NCBI GenBank assembly: GCA_035285325.1
Contig: JAYKJB010000132.1
Span: 1-64,000, forward strand
Source of the DNA: Candidatus Sericytochromatia bacterium
Lineage (GTDB): Bacteria > Cyanobacteriota > Sericytochromatia > S15B-MN24 > JAQBPE01
Length of the DNA stretch: 64,000 bases
Direction: 5' to 3'
The notes below the pieces were generated by a model that saw nothing but the letters and a program-made list of their open reading frames with translations, ran no database searches and was not told where the DNA came from. The translations under genes and the position numbers were made by a program. This document shows, in pieces, positions 42,077 to 51,237 of this stretch. Position 1 is the first letter of the stretch. Every line of letters starts with the position of its first letter.

Positions 42077-44157
42077 GCGCGCACCCCTTTCTCGGGCAAG
42101 GGTCTACCACGATGCAGACGCTGATAAAGACCCCACGCGGCACAGCTGGCCGCCAGCTCCGCCAACATGAATTCAGGGCCGGAAAACGGTGCGTGGGTGC
42201 GTTTGAGCAGGGTCATCACCCCCCAGGCGCGCTCGCCAACCAGCAAAGGGAAGGCGACGAGACTCCGGTAGCCACCCTCCACGACCCAGGTCGGAATGGC
42301 GAATCGGTTCTCTTGGTGCGGGTCGCCAGTTCCGAGTGGAATTCGTCGAACCAGGGCCTGTGCCTCCAGGCTGTCTGCAGAAGCCGTGGCGCCAGGTGAA
42401 AGGCGCAAGGCGCCGTGGGTTTCCAGCAGGCGCAGCCGACCCTCGGCATCCCGCACCCAGAGCATCGCGGCATCATGGCCACACAGTTCCTCCACGGCAC
42501 GCCAGAAACTCAGGTTGGCGCCGTGCTCCGTCACGTGCGAGGTGAGAGATTGAATCCCTTCGGTCAAGCGCCCCGCATATCCCAGCAGGCTGAGGTCTTC
42601 CCGAGCCCGCGTCCCAGGCGCACTCGACGCTGCCCCCTCCAGGGCAGGCAGACCCTGCTCCGTCAAACTTTCCAGGGCTTGGACCACCAAGGGGTCGTAA
42701 GCCGAGCCGGCCAGCGAGCGAACTTCACTCATGGCTTCAACGGCGCCCATCGGTGCTCGGTAGACCTGCGGCACGGTCAGGGAGACGTAGGCTTCCGCCA
42801 GCGCGAGGATCCTCGCCTCGAGCGGAACGTCGTCCCCCCGCCGCCCGTCGGGATAGCCTTGCCCATCCCAGCGCTCGTGGTGTTGCAGGATCAGGGGAAC
42901 GACCTCTGCCAGGGCGGGGATTCCTCTCAAGAGTTCAGCCCCGCGCAAGGGGTGGCGCTCGACAAGTTGACGTTCTTCGGGCCACAGGGGGCCTGGCCGT
43001 CGGCGAAGGGTCTCCGGTAAAAACACCAGCCCGATGTCGTGCAACCGTCCTGCCAATTCCAGCGCTCGAAGACGAGAAGGCGACAACCCCAGTTGCTGGC
43101 CGATCGCTGAAGCGAGCCGCGAGACAGCCTCTCCGTGCTGCACCAGCGCCGGATCTGCCAGACCCAGGAGTCGTTCGGCCCAGGCTCCGGCTTCTCGTTC
43201 CTCGTCTCGCAATAATAGCTCCTGCCGGACCAGTCGCAACCACATCGCCAGCTGGCTCGAAACAGCGCTCAGCCAGTTTTGTTCGCCGGGCTGCCACGAC
43301 AGGTCGTCGAAGCGATTGGCGAGACACAAGACGCCCTGAGCCCGTCCCTGAAACGTCAGGGGATGGACCATCAAATGAGCAAAACCTAAGCTTTCGAGCC
43401 CATTGAGAGCGCCATCCGGTATTCCTTGCGTCTCATCCGAGGCCAGCGAGGTGGCCGGTGCGCCTGTCAGAAAAACCTGGGAAACCAGCCCACCGTCCGA
43501 CAGTGGAAAGCCCATTTCGGCCACCGCGCGCGCGATGATGGTCGGGGCGGCGATCGCCGCAAGTTGAAGCATGTGAGGGTCAGCGGGACCCGGCAGCAGG
43601 ATGGCGCACACCTCACATCGCAGCACGCGCGCCACTTCCCTCACCATCACGGCCAGGGTGTCTTCCGGCCGCCCTGGCGCATCCATCAACTCGAGAAAAC
43701 GCTGCATCGCGGCTTGCTCTTCTCGGCGCTGGAGGAGTTGCTGGTGGCTCGCCTGGGAGAGGCTGGCCAGCTCATCCAAGAGGCTCGCCGTATACTGCCG
43801 GATCACTTCCAGCAAGGCGTGCCAATCCGGTGCCGGCAGTCCCAGTTGCCACGTGGCCTCCCGCAATGCCTGGTCGACGTGGAACAACAGCAAAGAGAGG
43901 GCTTCCAGGCTCAAGTCCTGGCGCCACCTGGCCAACCAGCGGGCGTGGCGCGAGCGTCGCTGCGACCGGGGCGACTCGTGCGCCCACTCCACCAGACCCG
44001 TCCAGTACGCCGCAGAAAATGTGCCGCAGGAAACCTTGGGAAGGCCCAGCCCCTCGGCAATTTCCGAGGCACGGGCGCCCCAGGCGGATTCCATCGCCTC
44101 GGCCAGTGGGCCGTGGGCTTGGAAATGGCTCAAAAATTTTGGAGGGACAGCCGTCAT
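42073..44157 (-). CDS. GAF / HD-GYP-like / GAF signalling protein
   Basis: This protein of about 694 residues is a soluble signalling protein. The N-terminal 170 residues are helical; a GAF-like domain follows (RVLRCEVCAILLPG through VHPLTFQGRAQGVLCLANRF), then an HD-GYP-type domain (LAGRLHDIGLVFLP, LQHHERWDGQGYPDG), then a second GAF-like domain (DAAMLWVRDAEGRLRLLETH to ERAWGVMTLLKRTH). Canonical HD-GYP enzymes degrade cyclic di-GMP, but here HDxGK reads HDIGL and the distal metal-binding Asp (DAYDALT) reads EAYVSLT, so catalysis may be lost. The start is uncertain: ATG 44157 or a frame up to 44232. It is coupled to the permease. Confidence 0.82.
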   Translation of the reverse strand: MTAVPPKFLSHFQAHGPLAEAMESAWGARASEIAEGLGLPKVSCGTFSAAYWTGLVEWAHESPRSQRRSRHARWLARWRQDLSLEALSLLLFHVDQALREATWQLGLPAPDWHALLEVIRQYTASLLDELASLSQASHQQLLQRREEQAAMQRFLELMDAPGRPEDTLAVMVREVARVLRCEVCAILLPGPADPHMLQLAAIAAPTIIARAVAEMGFPLSDGGLVSQVFLTGAPATSLASDETQGIPDGALNGLESLGFAHLMVHPLTFQGRAQGVLCLANRFDDLSWQPGEQNWLSAVSSQLAMWLRLVRQELLLRDEEREAGAWAERLLGLADPALVQHGEAVSRLASAIGQQLGLSPSRLRALELAGRLHDIGLVFLPETLRRRPGPLWPEERQLVERHPLRGAELLRGIPALAEVVPLILQHHERWDGQGYPDGRRGDDVPLEARILALAEAYVSLTVPQVYRAPMGAVEAMSEVRSLAGSAYDPLVVQALESLTEQGLPALEGAASSAPGTRAREDLSLLGYAGRLTEGIQSLTSHVTEHGANLSFWRAVEELCGHDAAMLWVRDAEGRLRLLETHGALRLSPGATASADSLEAQALVRRIPLGTGDPHQENRFAIPTWVVEGGYRSLVAFPLLVGERAWGVMTLLKRTHAPFSGPEFMLAELAASCAAWGLYQRLHRGRPLPEKGVRA

Positions 44158-44248
44158 GCCGGACGTGGAGAGGAGGGGCGGCACCCCGACAGCATAGCAC
44201 GGCCTCGCCCAAGCCTGAGCCTCGCTCCGCAAAAAAAGCAGCCACCCC

Positions 44249-44278
44249 TTGTGTAAAACCGGTGACGGGGGGTATAAA
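44249..44278 (+). promoter_or_regulatory. Promoter for the structured leader
   Basis: TTGTGT (44249-44254) and TATAAA (44273-44278) are 18 bases apart, the -10 being preceded by a G-run. The predicted start is about 44285, giving a leader of roughly 380 bases before the zinc-ribbon gene. Confidence 0.6.
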
Positions 44279-44284
44279 GTCAGA

Positions 44285-44653
44285 AGAGATATTGTGACAG
44301 TTCAACAGTTCAGCAGGGAAGCCTTGCCGCCTCAACGCAGGGACTCATTGTTGCGGGTTGGACAGGGGAAGCGTCCGTGCGCTTCTGTGATCGAGGTGGC
44401 TGTTTTCGCTGATGCCACGTGAGCCTGCAGAGCAGGCGACGTGTCGTGTCCCTGGATGAGTGATTCCCTCCATCCAGGTCAAGTGGTCCGTGCACGGGAC
44501 CTCGTGTGGTGGCACAGATGTGTCAGGCCCGGGTCTCAGTGTCTCCAGGCAGGTCAACGGACTGCGCCCGCATGCACTTGGTCCGCGCTCGCCGTCGTGC
44601 GCCTCACCCTTCCCTCGGGAAGGCTGCCCGGCGCCGGTGGGCAGGACGACCTT
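44285..44653 (+). ncRNA. Structured leader or unannotated small RNA
   Basis: Read 5' to 3' the transcript contains several strong hairpins: GAAGCG/CGCTTC (44368-44385); CACGT + GCCTGC around AGA, closed by GCAGGC + ACGTG (44416-44443); CCTGGATG/CATCCAGG (44451-44478, eight pairs); GGTCC/GGACC (near 44486-44502); and CCTTCC/GGAAGG plus TGCCC/GGGCA in the last 50 bases before the ribosome site. The pattern is that of a riboswitch-like leader or an independent RNA. I do not recognise it as tmRNA, SRP RNA, 6S RNA or a known riboswitch. The boundaries are approximate. Confidence 0.5.
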
Positions 44654-44666
44654 GGAGGTCATTGCC

Positions 44667-44903
44667 GTGAAACACACCTACAGCGGGTTGCTGGCGCTTG
44701 AATGTCCCGATTGCGAGACGCACTTGGTGAATCTCGCGCCCCATGGTGAACGTTACCATTGCCCAGACTGCGACCTTGAACTCTATCGTGAGGTCGACCA
44801 CTTCGCCAAGGTGCGGATGGGTGAATCGGTGGGCTTGATCTCCGTGAACGAGGTCAAGCTGCAGGTCATCTGGCGGGCGCACGCCCTGGCGTACGCGGGC
44901 TGA
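44667..44903 (+). CDS. Zinc-ribbon protein of unknown function
   Basis: This 78-residue protein has two CxxC pairs (CPDCETH and CPDCDLE) spaced like a zinc ribbon, so it probably binds one zinc ion. The second half (VDHFAKVRMGESVGLISVNE) is a small acidic/hydrophobic domain. The GTG start has GGAGG eight bases upstream, and it follows the structured leader. It could be a regulator or a chaperone-like protein; no named family is recognised. Confidence 0.72.
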   Translation: MKHTYSGLLALECPDCETHLVNLAPHGERYHCPDCDLELYREVDHFAKVRMGESVGLISVNEVKLQVIWRAHALAYAG

Positions 44904-44947
44904 CGCGCACCACATTTTGCCTCGAATTGCTTCCGCCCGCCTGACGC

Positions 44948-44976
44948 TTGAGCCAGGGCGGGCGGAAGGGTATAAA
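44948..44976 (+). promoter_or_regulatory. Promoter of the amidohydrolase gene
   Basis: TTGAGC (44948-44953) and TATAAA (44971-44976), 17 bases apart and with GGG before the -10, predict a start near 44983 and a leader of about 29 bases. Confidence 0.65.
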
Positions 44977-45011
44977 GGGGCTCAGGTTGCCTTCACAGAC
45001 AGGACGCGTTC

Positions 45012-45923
45012 ATGGTTCCGAGCTACTTGCTTGTCGATTTTCACGCGCACCTGCGAGGAACGACGGCCCTCCAACTTCCAGATGACCGCAGTGGCATCTA
45101 CCTGAAGGAGTTGGCCGACCTGATGGAACCCTTGACCCGTCAGGTGGCTGGACTTTGCGGTATGCACTTTCGCGACCCGTTCAGCCGCTTCCTTTACCGC
45201 AGCATCAACGATTATGCGGTTCAAGAGGTCAAGCGGGTTTTCGAGAAGTACACGGTGGAGCTGCTGATCCAGAGCATGGACCGAAGCGGCATTGGCCACA
45301 CCGTGGTATGCCCCATCGACCCCTTTTTCAGCACGCAGGACCTGGCGCAAGCCATTCAACCCTATCCTGGAAAGTTCAGTCTCTTTGCCACTGCGGACCC
45401 CGCCCGCCTGGATTGCCTTGAGCGGCTGGAGCGAGACTTGAGCGATCACCCCGTGGTCGGCCTCAAGCTGAATCCGGCGCGGGCGGAATCCGTGAGCGAA
45501 GAAAAGCGGATGACGGAGTTACTCGCCCTGGCTCAGTCACGTTCATTGCCGGTCTTCATTCATACGGGTGCGGTTCCCTTCGAAACGGAGGGATTCGATG
45601 ACCTGACAGCACTCGGCGAGGTCTGTGCGGCATTTCCGCGCGTCAGTATCACGATCGCTCACATTGGCTGGGACCAGCACGCCAAGGTGATTGCCCTGGC
45701 GGAGCGTTTCCATCACGTTTCGGTGGAAACGTCCTGGCAGCCGCCCAAGGTCATCAGGCAAGCGGTCGATCGGCTTGGGGTCCATCGCGTCCTGATGGGC
45801 TCAGACTTCCCTCTTCTCCAGCAGACCGCCGCCTATGACAACGTCACCCAAGCTTTGACGCCGCTTGAGGCCAGAGCAGTCTCCAGCCGAAATGCCCAGC
45901 GCTTGTTGGGACTTGCCTCGTGA
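45012..45923 (+). CDS. Amidohydrolase-2 family metal-dependent hydrolase
   Basis: This TIM-barrel protein of 303 residues has metal ligands in DFHAHL (His11, His13), a C-terminal Asp in GSDFPLL and probable ligands in FIHTG and AHIGWDQH. The family includes decarboxylases and lactonases, and the substrate cannot be read from sequence. An insertion between the first strand and the barrel (residues about 20-80) is unusual. It lies 48 bases before the acyltransferase gene and may share its transcript. Confidence 0.85.
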   Translation: MVPSYLLVDFHAHLRGTTALQLPDDRSGIYLKELADLMEPLTRQVAGLCGMHFRDPFSRFLYRSINDYAVQEVKRVFEKYTVELLIQSMDRSGIGHTVVCPIDPFFSTQDLAQAIQPYPGKFSLFATADPARLDCLERLERDLSDHPVVGLKLNPARAESVSEEKRMTELLALAQSRSLPVFIHTGAVPFETEGFDDLTALGEVCAAFPRVSITIAHIGWDQHAKVIALAERFHHVSVETSWQPPKVIRQAVDRLGVHRVLMGSDFPLLQQTAAYDNVTQALTPLEARAVSSRNAQRLLGLAS

Positions 45924-45971
45924 GCGTTTGGCCATTGCCCTGCCTGAACACGCCCCACGCGGGATGAAACG

Positions 45972-46769
45972 ATGCCAAGTTCGACTCAGGAGCATTACCA
46001 CGCCTTCAAGCGATGGCTGGGGCCGTGCCTGGGTGAACTGGCCTGCCCCACCCAAGTCGTGGGGGCTCGCCACATTCCTGCCACGGGACCCGCCCTGCTG
46101 GTGTGTAACCATCGCAGTTGGATGGACCCTTACCTGATTTCCTCCCGCACCCGCCGCATGATCCATTGGGTCATGGCGCCCTTCGTGGCCTCGATACCCT
46201 TCCTGGGGAAGCTGATGCAGGAGGCGGGGGGACTTCCCATCCTCCGAAACAGCGATCGCCGCGTGGATGCCTTGATCGGAGATGTCGTTGCTGAATTGCG
46301 ACGCGGCTCCCTGGTCGGTATCTTTCCGGAGGGAACAGATCCATTTCTGACACCGCGGGCCCCAGATAAAACCAGCCCCTTCCATCGCACCTTTGCACGG
46401 GCAGCCTTGGCGGCCGATATTCCTGGTTTGAAAATAGTGCCCGCGTGCATCTATCCCATCCGGGAGGCGCAACTTGCGCCGCTCCCCGCTGCCTGGCTCC
46501 GCGCCCTGGCTCCTGATGAACCCATTTTCCAGCTCGAATCGTTGGAACTCCGAGTCTACCAGGAGGCCCTGGTCCTGATTGGGGAACCCTTGACACCCGA
46601 CGCGGGATACCAGACCCTTGACGTTCGAGGCAGCATAGCCACTTCATTCAGGCACGAGCAACGCATCAGGGCTTTGGTGAAGCAGGTCAAGAGTCGGGTT
46701 GACGCGCTCCTGAGAGAGGCTGCCGAATGGTCTCAACTGAGGGCACCTCGCGCACCGTTGCGCGGATAA
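45972..46769 (+). CDS. plsC: 1-acyl-sn-glycerol-3-phosphate acyltransferase-like protein (PlsC family)
   Basis: This 265-residue acyltransferase has the catalytic NHRSWMD (H-x4-D, residues 46-52) and the substrate motif FPEGT (118-122). It would transfer an acyl group to lysophosphatidate or a similar acceptor at the inner membrane. It lies next to an acyl-CoA ligase gene, so a local lipid-acylation role is plausible. No membrane helix longer than about 20 residues is clear, so it may be peripheral. Confidence 0.82.
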   Translation: MPSSTQEHYHAFKRWLGPCLGELACPTQVVGARHIPATGPALLVCNHRSWMDPYLISSRTRRMIHWVMAPFVASIPFLGKLMQEAGGLPILRNSDRRVDALIGDVVAELRRGSLVGIFPEGTDPFLTPRAPDKTSPFHRTFARAALAADIPGLKIVPACIYPIREAQLAPLPAAWLRALAPDEPIFQLESLELRVYQEALVLIGEPLTPDAGYQTLDVRGSIATSFRHEQRIRALVKQVKSRVDALLREAAEWSQLRAPRAPLRG

Positions 46770-46807
46770 CGCCGTCCCAATCTGTCTGAACCGGTAGGGA
46801 GGATGAC

Positions 46808-48622
46808 ATGGCCAGAGCAACACACCTGACTGCCGCTTTTTTGGCGACGGTGGCCCGTCACGGCAAGCGCCCAGCCCTGTCGCACAAGGCGAAGGGCACC
46901 TGGAAAACCAGAAACTATGAGGACTACGGTCGTCTGGCCAGATTGCTGGCGTTGGCGTTGCTGGAACTCGGGGTTCAAGAAGGTGATCGGGTGGCGCTGC
47001 TGTCCGAGAACCGCCCCGAGTGGGTGATGGCGGACCAGGCCATTCTGATGGCCGGAGCCGTCACCGTTCCGCTCTATCCGACGTTGACGGCTTCCCAGAC
47101 GGCCTACATTTTGAACAATAGCGAAGCGCGTCTGATTTTCCTCTCCACCGAGGCTCAAGTGGAAAAACTCATGACGCTGCGGGGCCAGTTACCCCACCTC
47201 GAACACGCGGTGGTGATGAACGAGATCCCCCAACGGCCGGACCAGCGCGCCATCTTCAGCTGGGATGATCTGATCGCCCTGGGCAGTCGTGTGGAAGACA
47301 AGCATCAGGCGGACTTGAACCGCCGGATGAGCAATCTGGGGCCCTCCAATCTCGCCACTATCGTTTACACCAGCGGCACCACGGGGGAACCGAAAGGCGC
47401 CATGCTGACCCACGGCAATCTGATGTCCAATGTGGCAGAGGTGGTTCCTCTGATTGGCCTGAAGGAGTCGGACTCGTCCCTGTCTTTCTTGCCGCTCTCC
47501 CACGTGCTCGAGCGAATCTCAAATTTTTCCGCGGTTGCGGCGGGGGCGCACGTTTACTTTGCCCAGAGCGTTGAATCCGTGGCAGACGACCTGGTGGACG
47601 TTCGTCCCACGATGCTTACCTCGGTTCCCCGTCTGTTCGAGAAGATCAAGGCGCGTGTGCTGGACCGAGTGAGCAAAGAGAGCTTACCGAAGCGAGCCGT
47701 GTTCGAATGGGCCCGGCAGGTCGGGGAGGCCTATGTGGAGGCCCTGCAGCAGGGGGCTCCACGTCCATTCGACCTCGCCTTCAAGCAACAGGTTGCCGAT
47801 GCGATTGTTTTCAGCAAGATCCGCGATCGCACGGGAGGTCGTTTACGTCTGTGTATCAGCGGTGGCGCGCCTCTGGCTTCCGACGTGGGCCGTTTCTTCG
47901 CCATGCTGGGAATCGAGATCGTCGAGGGCTATGGGCTCACGGAGACGAGTCCTGTGGTGGCCTTCAACCGGCCTGGAGAGGTTCGCTTTGGCACGGTTGG
48001 ACGACCGCTGCCTGGGGTAGAGGTGCGGCTGGCCGAGGACGGGGAACTGCTGGTGCGTGGGCCCAATGTCATGGCGGGCTACTTCAGAAATGCCGAGGCA
48101 ACCCGACAAGCCATCGACGAGGACGGATTCTTTCACACAGGTGACGTGGCGGAAATCGACCCGGATGGGCGAATCCGGATCGTGGACCGCAAGAAGGAAA
48201 TCATCGTGATGTCGAACGGTAAGAATGTGGCGCCTCAGCCGATCGAGAACGCCCTGAAGTCGAGTCAACTGATCGAACAGGCCATGTTGATTGGCGATCG
48301 CCGAAATTACATCACGGCGCTGATCGTCCCGAATCCGGAGGCACTGGAAAGCTTCGCGAAGGAGCAGCGATTGGTTGGTCTGTCTCACGCGGAGTTGTTG
48401 GGAAATTCCCAGGTGCAGGCTCTCTTTGCTCGCGAAATCGATTCCATCTCCAAGACGTTCGCGCGCTACGAGCAAGTCAAGCGTTTCACCTTGCTGCCGC
48501 GGGCGTTTGACCCGAATCAGGACGAGATGACCCCGACCCTCAAGGTCAAGCGACGGGTGATTCAAGCCCACTTCCAGGCGGAAATCGAAGCCATGTACGC
48601 GGAAGAGAGCGTGACAGCCTGA
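46808..48622 (+). CDS. fadD: Long-chain acyl-CoA ligase (AMP-forming)
   Basis: This 604-residue adenylating enzyme activates fatty acids to acyl-CoA. The AMP-binding loop YTSGTTGEPKGAMLTHGNL, the motif EGYGLTETSPVV and RIVDRKKEIIVMSNGKNV are complete. Chain-length preference is unknown. It follows the PlsC-like gene by 38 bases. Confidence 0.93.
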   Translation: MARATHLTAAFLATVARHGKRPALSHKAKGTWKTRNYEDYGRLARLLALALLELGVQEGDRVALLSENRPEWVMADQAILMAGAVTVPLYPTLTASQTAYILNNSEARLIFLSTEAQVEKLMTLRGQLPHLEHAVVMNEIPQRPDQRAIFSWDDLIALGSRVEDKHQADLNRRMSNLGPSNLATIVYTSGTTGEPKGAMLTHGNLMSNVAEVVPLIGLKESDSSLSFLPLSHVLERISNFSAVAAGAHVYFAQSVESVADDLVDVRPTMLTSVPRLFEKIKARVLDRVSKESLPKRAVFEWARQVGEAYVEALQQGAPRPFDLAFKQQVADAIVFSKIRDRTGGRLRLCISGGAPLASDVGRFFAMLGIEIVEGYGLTETSPVVAFNRPGEVRFGTVGRPLPGVEVRLAEDGELLVRGPNVMAGYFRNAEATRQAIDEDGFFHTGDVAEIDPDGRIRIVDRKKEIIVMSNGKNVAPQPIENALKSSQLIEQAMLIGDRRNYITALIVPNPEALESFAKEQRLVGLSHAELLGNSQVQALFAREIDSISKTFARYEQVKRFTLLPRAFDPNQDEMTPTLKVKRRVIQAHFQAEIEAMYAEESVTA

Positions 48623-48653
48623 AACACCCCCCTCGTGGGAAGGGTCCGCCGCG

Positions 48654-49691
48654 TCAGGTGGCGTTGCCCTCTGGTTCAGGTTGATTCTGGCCTCGCACCA
48701 CGCTGCGGAAGGAGAGATTCATGGCCAGCAGGCACGCCACTCCAATGATGGTGACCGGGAGATATTCCAGCAAATTCAGCACCAGTCCGTAACTCACGGC
48801 GGTCTCTTTGGGAATGGCAAAGAGCCCCAACGAGATCCAACAAAACAGTTGGAAGGTGCCAATGAATCCAGGCGCCGAGGGAATCAGAGTGCCCAGATTG
48901 ACGATCACCATGGTGATGAGAAAAGCCCTCAGAGGCAGCTCCAGATGAAACGCTTGCCCCACCAAGGCGTAGGTGACGCCCTCAATGCTCCAGATCAGCA
49001 ACGAGGCGCCCATCACAAACGCCATGACGCCTGCATTCCGCACGCAACCGATCCCCTCCACAAAAGCATCCAGTAACTCGCACAATCGCGTGGCAAGCCC
49101 ATCCGGGAGCCACTTGCGAAGCAGACCACGAATGGTGTCACCCAGCGGCGCATGCATCTCCAACGCCAGCAACACGGCAAAGGCGCTCACAAACACCGCG
49201 CCGGCGAAGCCGCCTGCCCACTGAATCGAGTCCGGGAAGTCGTGCTTGAGTGATAACCAGCCCAACTTGTGGGCCAGCAGCAAGGCTCCCAGAATGAACA
49301 GCAAAGACAGACCATCAAAGATGCGTTCGACCAGAATGGTCGCCAGGCTGGTGCTCTTGCGAATCCCCGTTCGCACGCGCAAGACGTAGGCCCGCACAAA
49401 TTCTCCCAATCGGGCGGGCAAGAGATTGTTGGCCATGTAGCCTATCATCACGATGCCCAGAACCTGACGGGTGGGAAGCGCCTGACTGGTGCTCAACAAG
49501 GTTTTCCATCGGAGCGCCCGCACCAGAAAAGTACTCAGAAACACTCCCAGGGCGGCCAACAGGTAGCCCACGTTCAACCCTGACAACGAGGCCAGCAACC
49601 TGGTGGTATCGACCTTGCGGAACACCAGAAAGAGACAGATGCCTGAGAGCGCGAGACCGATCAGATTGCTTTTCTTGCCGAACACTTGCAT
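48654..49691 (-). CDS. Flippase-like membrane protein (UPF0104 / MprF-type TM domain)
   Basis: This protein of about 345 residues has about seven to eight hydrophobic helices and the RALRWKTLL and ARLGEFVRAYVLR motifs found in the lysylphosphatidylglycerol-synthase TM region family. The last half contains SAPGFIGTFQLFCWISLGLF, also typical. It is thought to move lipid-linked molecules across membranes; the substrate here is unknown. I start at ATG 49691; GTG 49685, six bases from GGGGAG, is equally likely. Confidence 0.85.
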   Translation of the reverse strand: MQVFGKKSNLIGLALSGICLFLVFRKVDTTRLLASLSGLNVGYLLAALGVFLSTFLVRALRWKTLLSTSQALPTRQVLGIVMIGYMANNLLPARLGEFVRAYVLRVRTGIRKSTSLATILVERIFDGLSLLFILGALLLAHKLGWLSLKHDFPDSIQWAGGFAGAVFVSAFAVLLALEMHAPLGDTIRGLLRKWLPDGLATRLCELLDAFVEGIGCVRNAGVMAFVMGASLLIWSIEGVTYALVGQAFHLELPLRAFLITMVIVNLGTLIPSAPGFIGTFQLFCWISLGLFAIPKETAVSYGLVLNLLEYLPVTIIGVACLLAMNLSFRSVVRGQNQPEPEGNAT

Positions 49692-49782
49692 CTCCCCAGG
49701 CGAAAAAATGCTCCATCCTACCATGGCGGTAAATGAAACCTTCACCCAGGCTTTACGTTATATTGGCCGTGGCACAGCGTAA

Positions 49783-50424
49783 TCAGGGGATTTCACGATA
49801 AGCGTACCGGTCAACCAAGGCCGTCAGCAACGGGCCAAGCGCCTGAGCAAGAGCGGCATCTTCCAACCGGGCGCGCCAGGGCGCGTCAAATCGCGGCAGT
49901 GCGGCGAGGGGCGGAGGCAACAAATCTGCTCCAGGCCATTGAACCGGAAGGGCCCGTGACTCCCTGACACTGCCCTCAGACCGCTTCTGCCAGAGCGGTC
50001 GTCCCTCCGCGTCAAGAAGGGTCAGTACGATTCGCAGGCGGACAGTGCACTGGACATCCACTTCCCACGTCATCGTGGAGCCGCTCAGGGTCGGCAGGGC
50101 CTGGGCAGAAGCAATTCCCCGCTCGACACGTCGTGGTGTGGCGGGAATGAAGGTGTCTTCCACGACGTCCAGGGCACCCGTCAGGGACGGTCCAGCATTC
50201 GAATTTTCCGTCAGTAATCCGACGCGGGTGAGTTCATCACGAACCTGGCGCTCGACCCGGAATCGCAAGTGAGGGACATCAGTGCCTGACTGAAAACGAG
50301 CGAGTCGCAACTGGCTAATGCCGCACGCTTCGAGTGGCAACTCCGAGCGCTGCAAATAGAACTCTCGGGTTGCACACCCAGAGAGGACGAGAAGCGCAAA
50401 TGCAACTGGTAGCCATCGCTTCAC
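49783..50424 (-). CDS. Putative lipoprotein of unknown function (LptE/GNA1162-like style)
   Basis: This protein of about 213 residues carries a lipoprotein signal (KRWLPVAFALLVLSGCATR), so it is anchored by an acylated Cys. The mature domain has alternating strands and a helix (RVERQVRDELTRVGLL) like small periplasmic lipoproteins. The GTG start at 50424 overlaps the stop of the preceding lipoprotein (GTGA); ATG 50436 is an alternative. It is probably in one operon with its upstream neighbour. A possible promoter-like TATAAC lies downstream at 49757-49762. Confidence 0.7.
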   Translation of the reverse strand: MKRWLPVAFALLVLSGCATREFYLQRSELPLEACGISQLRLARFQSGTDVPHLRFRVERQVRDELTRVGLLTENSNAGPSLTGALDVVEDTFIPATPRRVERGIASAQALPTLSGSTMTWEVDVQCTVRLRIVLTLLDAEGRPLWQKRSEGSVRESRALPVQWPGADLLPPPLAALPRFDAPWRARLEDAALAQALGPLLTALVDRYAYREIP

Positions 50425-51062
50425 GGCATGGTCCATTCGAACCGAGCCGATTCCAGCTTGTCCCCCAAACGCAGTGGCAGTCTCAGTTCCAAATTCACCG
50501 CGCACGCTGCCGACACGAACGCCAGCTGAGCCTCATGAGATTCACCAGGCGGAATCGCGCGTTCGAACCATAGGGTATCCAGGAGATGCCGATAGGCCAC
50601 CGCGCGATCGGCGGCCTGTTGTTCATCGGCCAGGGCCCACAGAGGCCAGCGTCGTCGATAATCGGTCAGGCTCAGAGCGCGTCGGTCAACGATCCCATCG
50701 ACAAGCAGGTGAGCCCCCTCTGGTTGCACCAACACCCGTTCCCCTGTGAGCGGCTCGACGGCCAAGGAAAACTGCCAGACATCATCACCATAGGGGATGA
50801 CGGCACGGGAGATGGTGCCCCACGGATGCCAGGCCGTGGGAAGGTACGGGGCAAACCCTCCGGGGGCAACCCGGCAGCGAACAAAAGCATTTTGCCACAC
50901 GCGCGCGGGCAGCGATGGAAAGGCCCAGGCCCTGCGCGCGGGCAATTCGCGATAGCCCGACCAAGTGGCACACCCCTGGAGGGTTGTCGTGAACAGAAGC
51001 AACGCCATCACAAGCCGCCGAAGTTGTTGATTCGTGACGTTTTCGGCAGGGGACGCAGGCAC
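50421..51062 (-). CDS. Putative lipoprotein of unknown function
   Basis: This protein of about 213 residues has the lipobox TLQGCATW after an N-terminal basic/hydrophobic stretch (LRRLVMALLLFTTT). The start could be GTG 51062 or ATG 51008. It has no recognisable domain. It is paired by a GTGA overlap with a second lipoprotein, which suggests that the two act together at the envelope. Confidence 0.68.
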   Translation of the reverse strand: MPASPAENVTNQQLRRLVMALLLFTTTLQGCATWSGYRELPARRAWAFPSLPARVWQNAFVRCRVAPGGFAPYLPTAWHPWGTISRAVIPYGDDVWQFSLAVEPLTGERVLVQPEGAHLLVDGIVDRRALSLTDYRRRWPLWALADEQQAADRAVAYRHLLDTLWFERAIPPGESHEAQLAFVSAACAVNLELRLPLRLGDKLESARFEWTMP

Positions 51063-51237
51063 CGGTTCCAGTGAACTCCACCAATCAGGGCCCTCCTATC
51101 ATACCGGTTTGTCCAGGCCGCTGTCGTTCCGACTCAGCCCGCCGGACCCTCGGGATGGAAGCGACTCGGGCCTGCCCTGAAATCTCTGGAAAACGAGCAT
51201 CGGGGCGTGGTAGATAATGAGTCAGGAGTATCTGAAA

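Larger units (their letters stand above)
44158..44666 (+). other. Long non-coding region between HD-GYP and zinc-ribbon genes
   Basis: About 500 bases carry no convincing protein gene on either strand. The region holds a promoter at 44249-44278 and a run of stable hairpins up to the ribosome site of the zinc-ribbon gene, described in the next entries. Confidence 0.7.

Noticed and set aside
44285-44666. tmRNA, SRP RNA or 6S RNA in the structured leader
   Set aside because: No tRNA-like 3' end, tag sequence, or SRP GGAAG tetraloop signature was seen, and the run of separate hairpins does not form one long rod.
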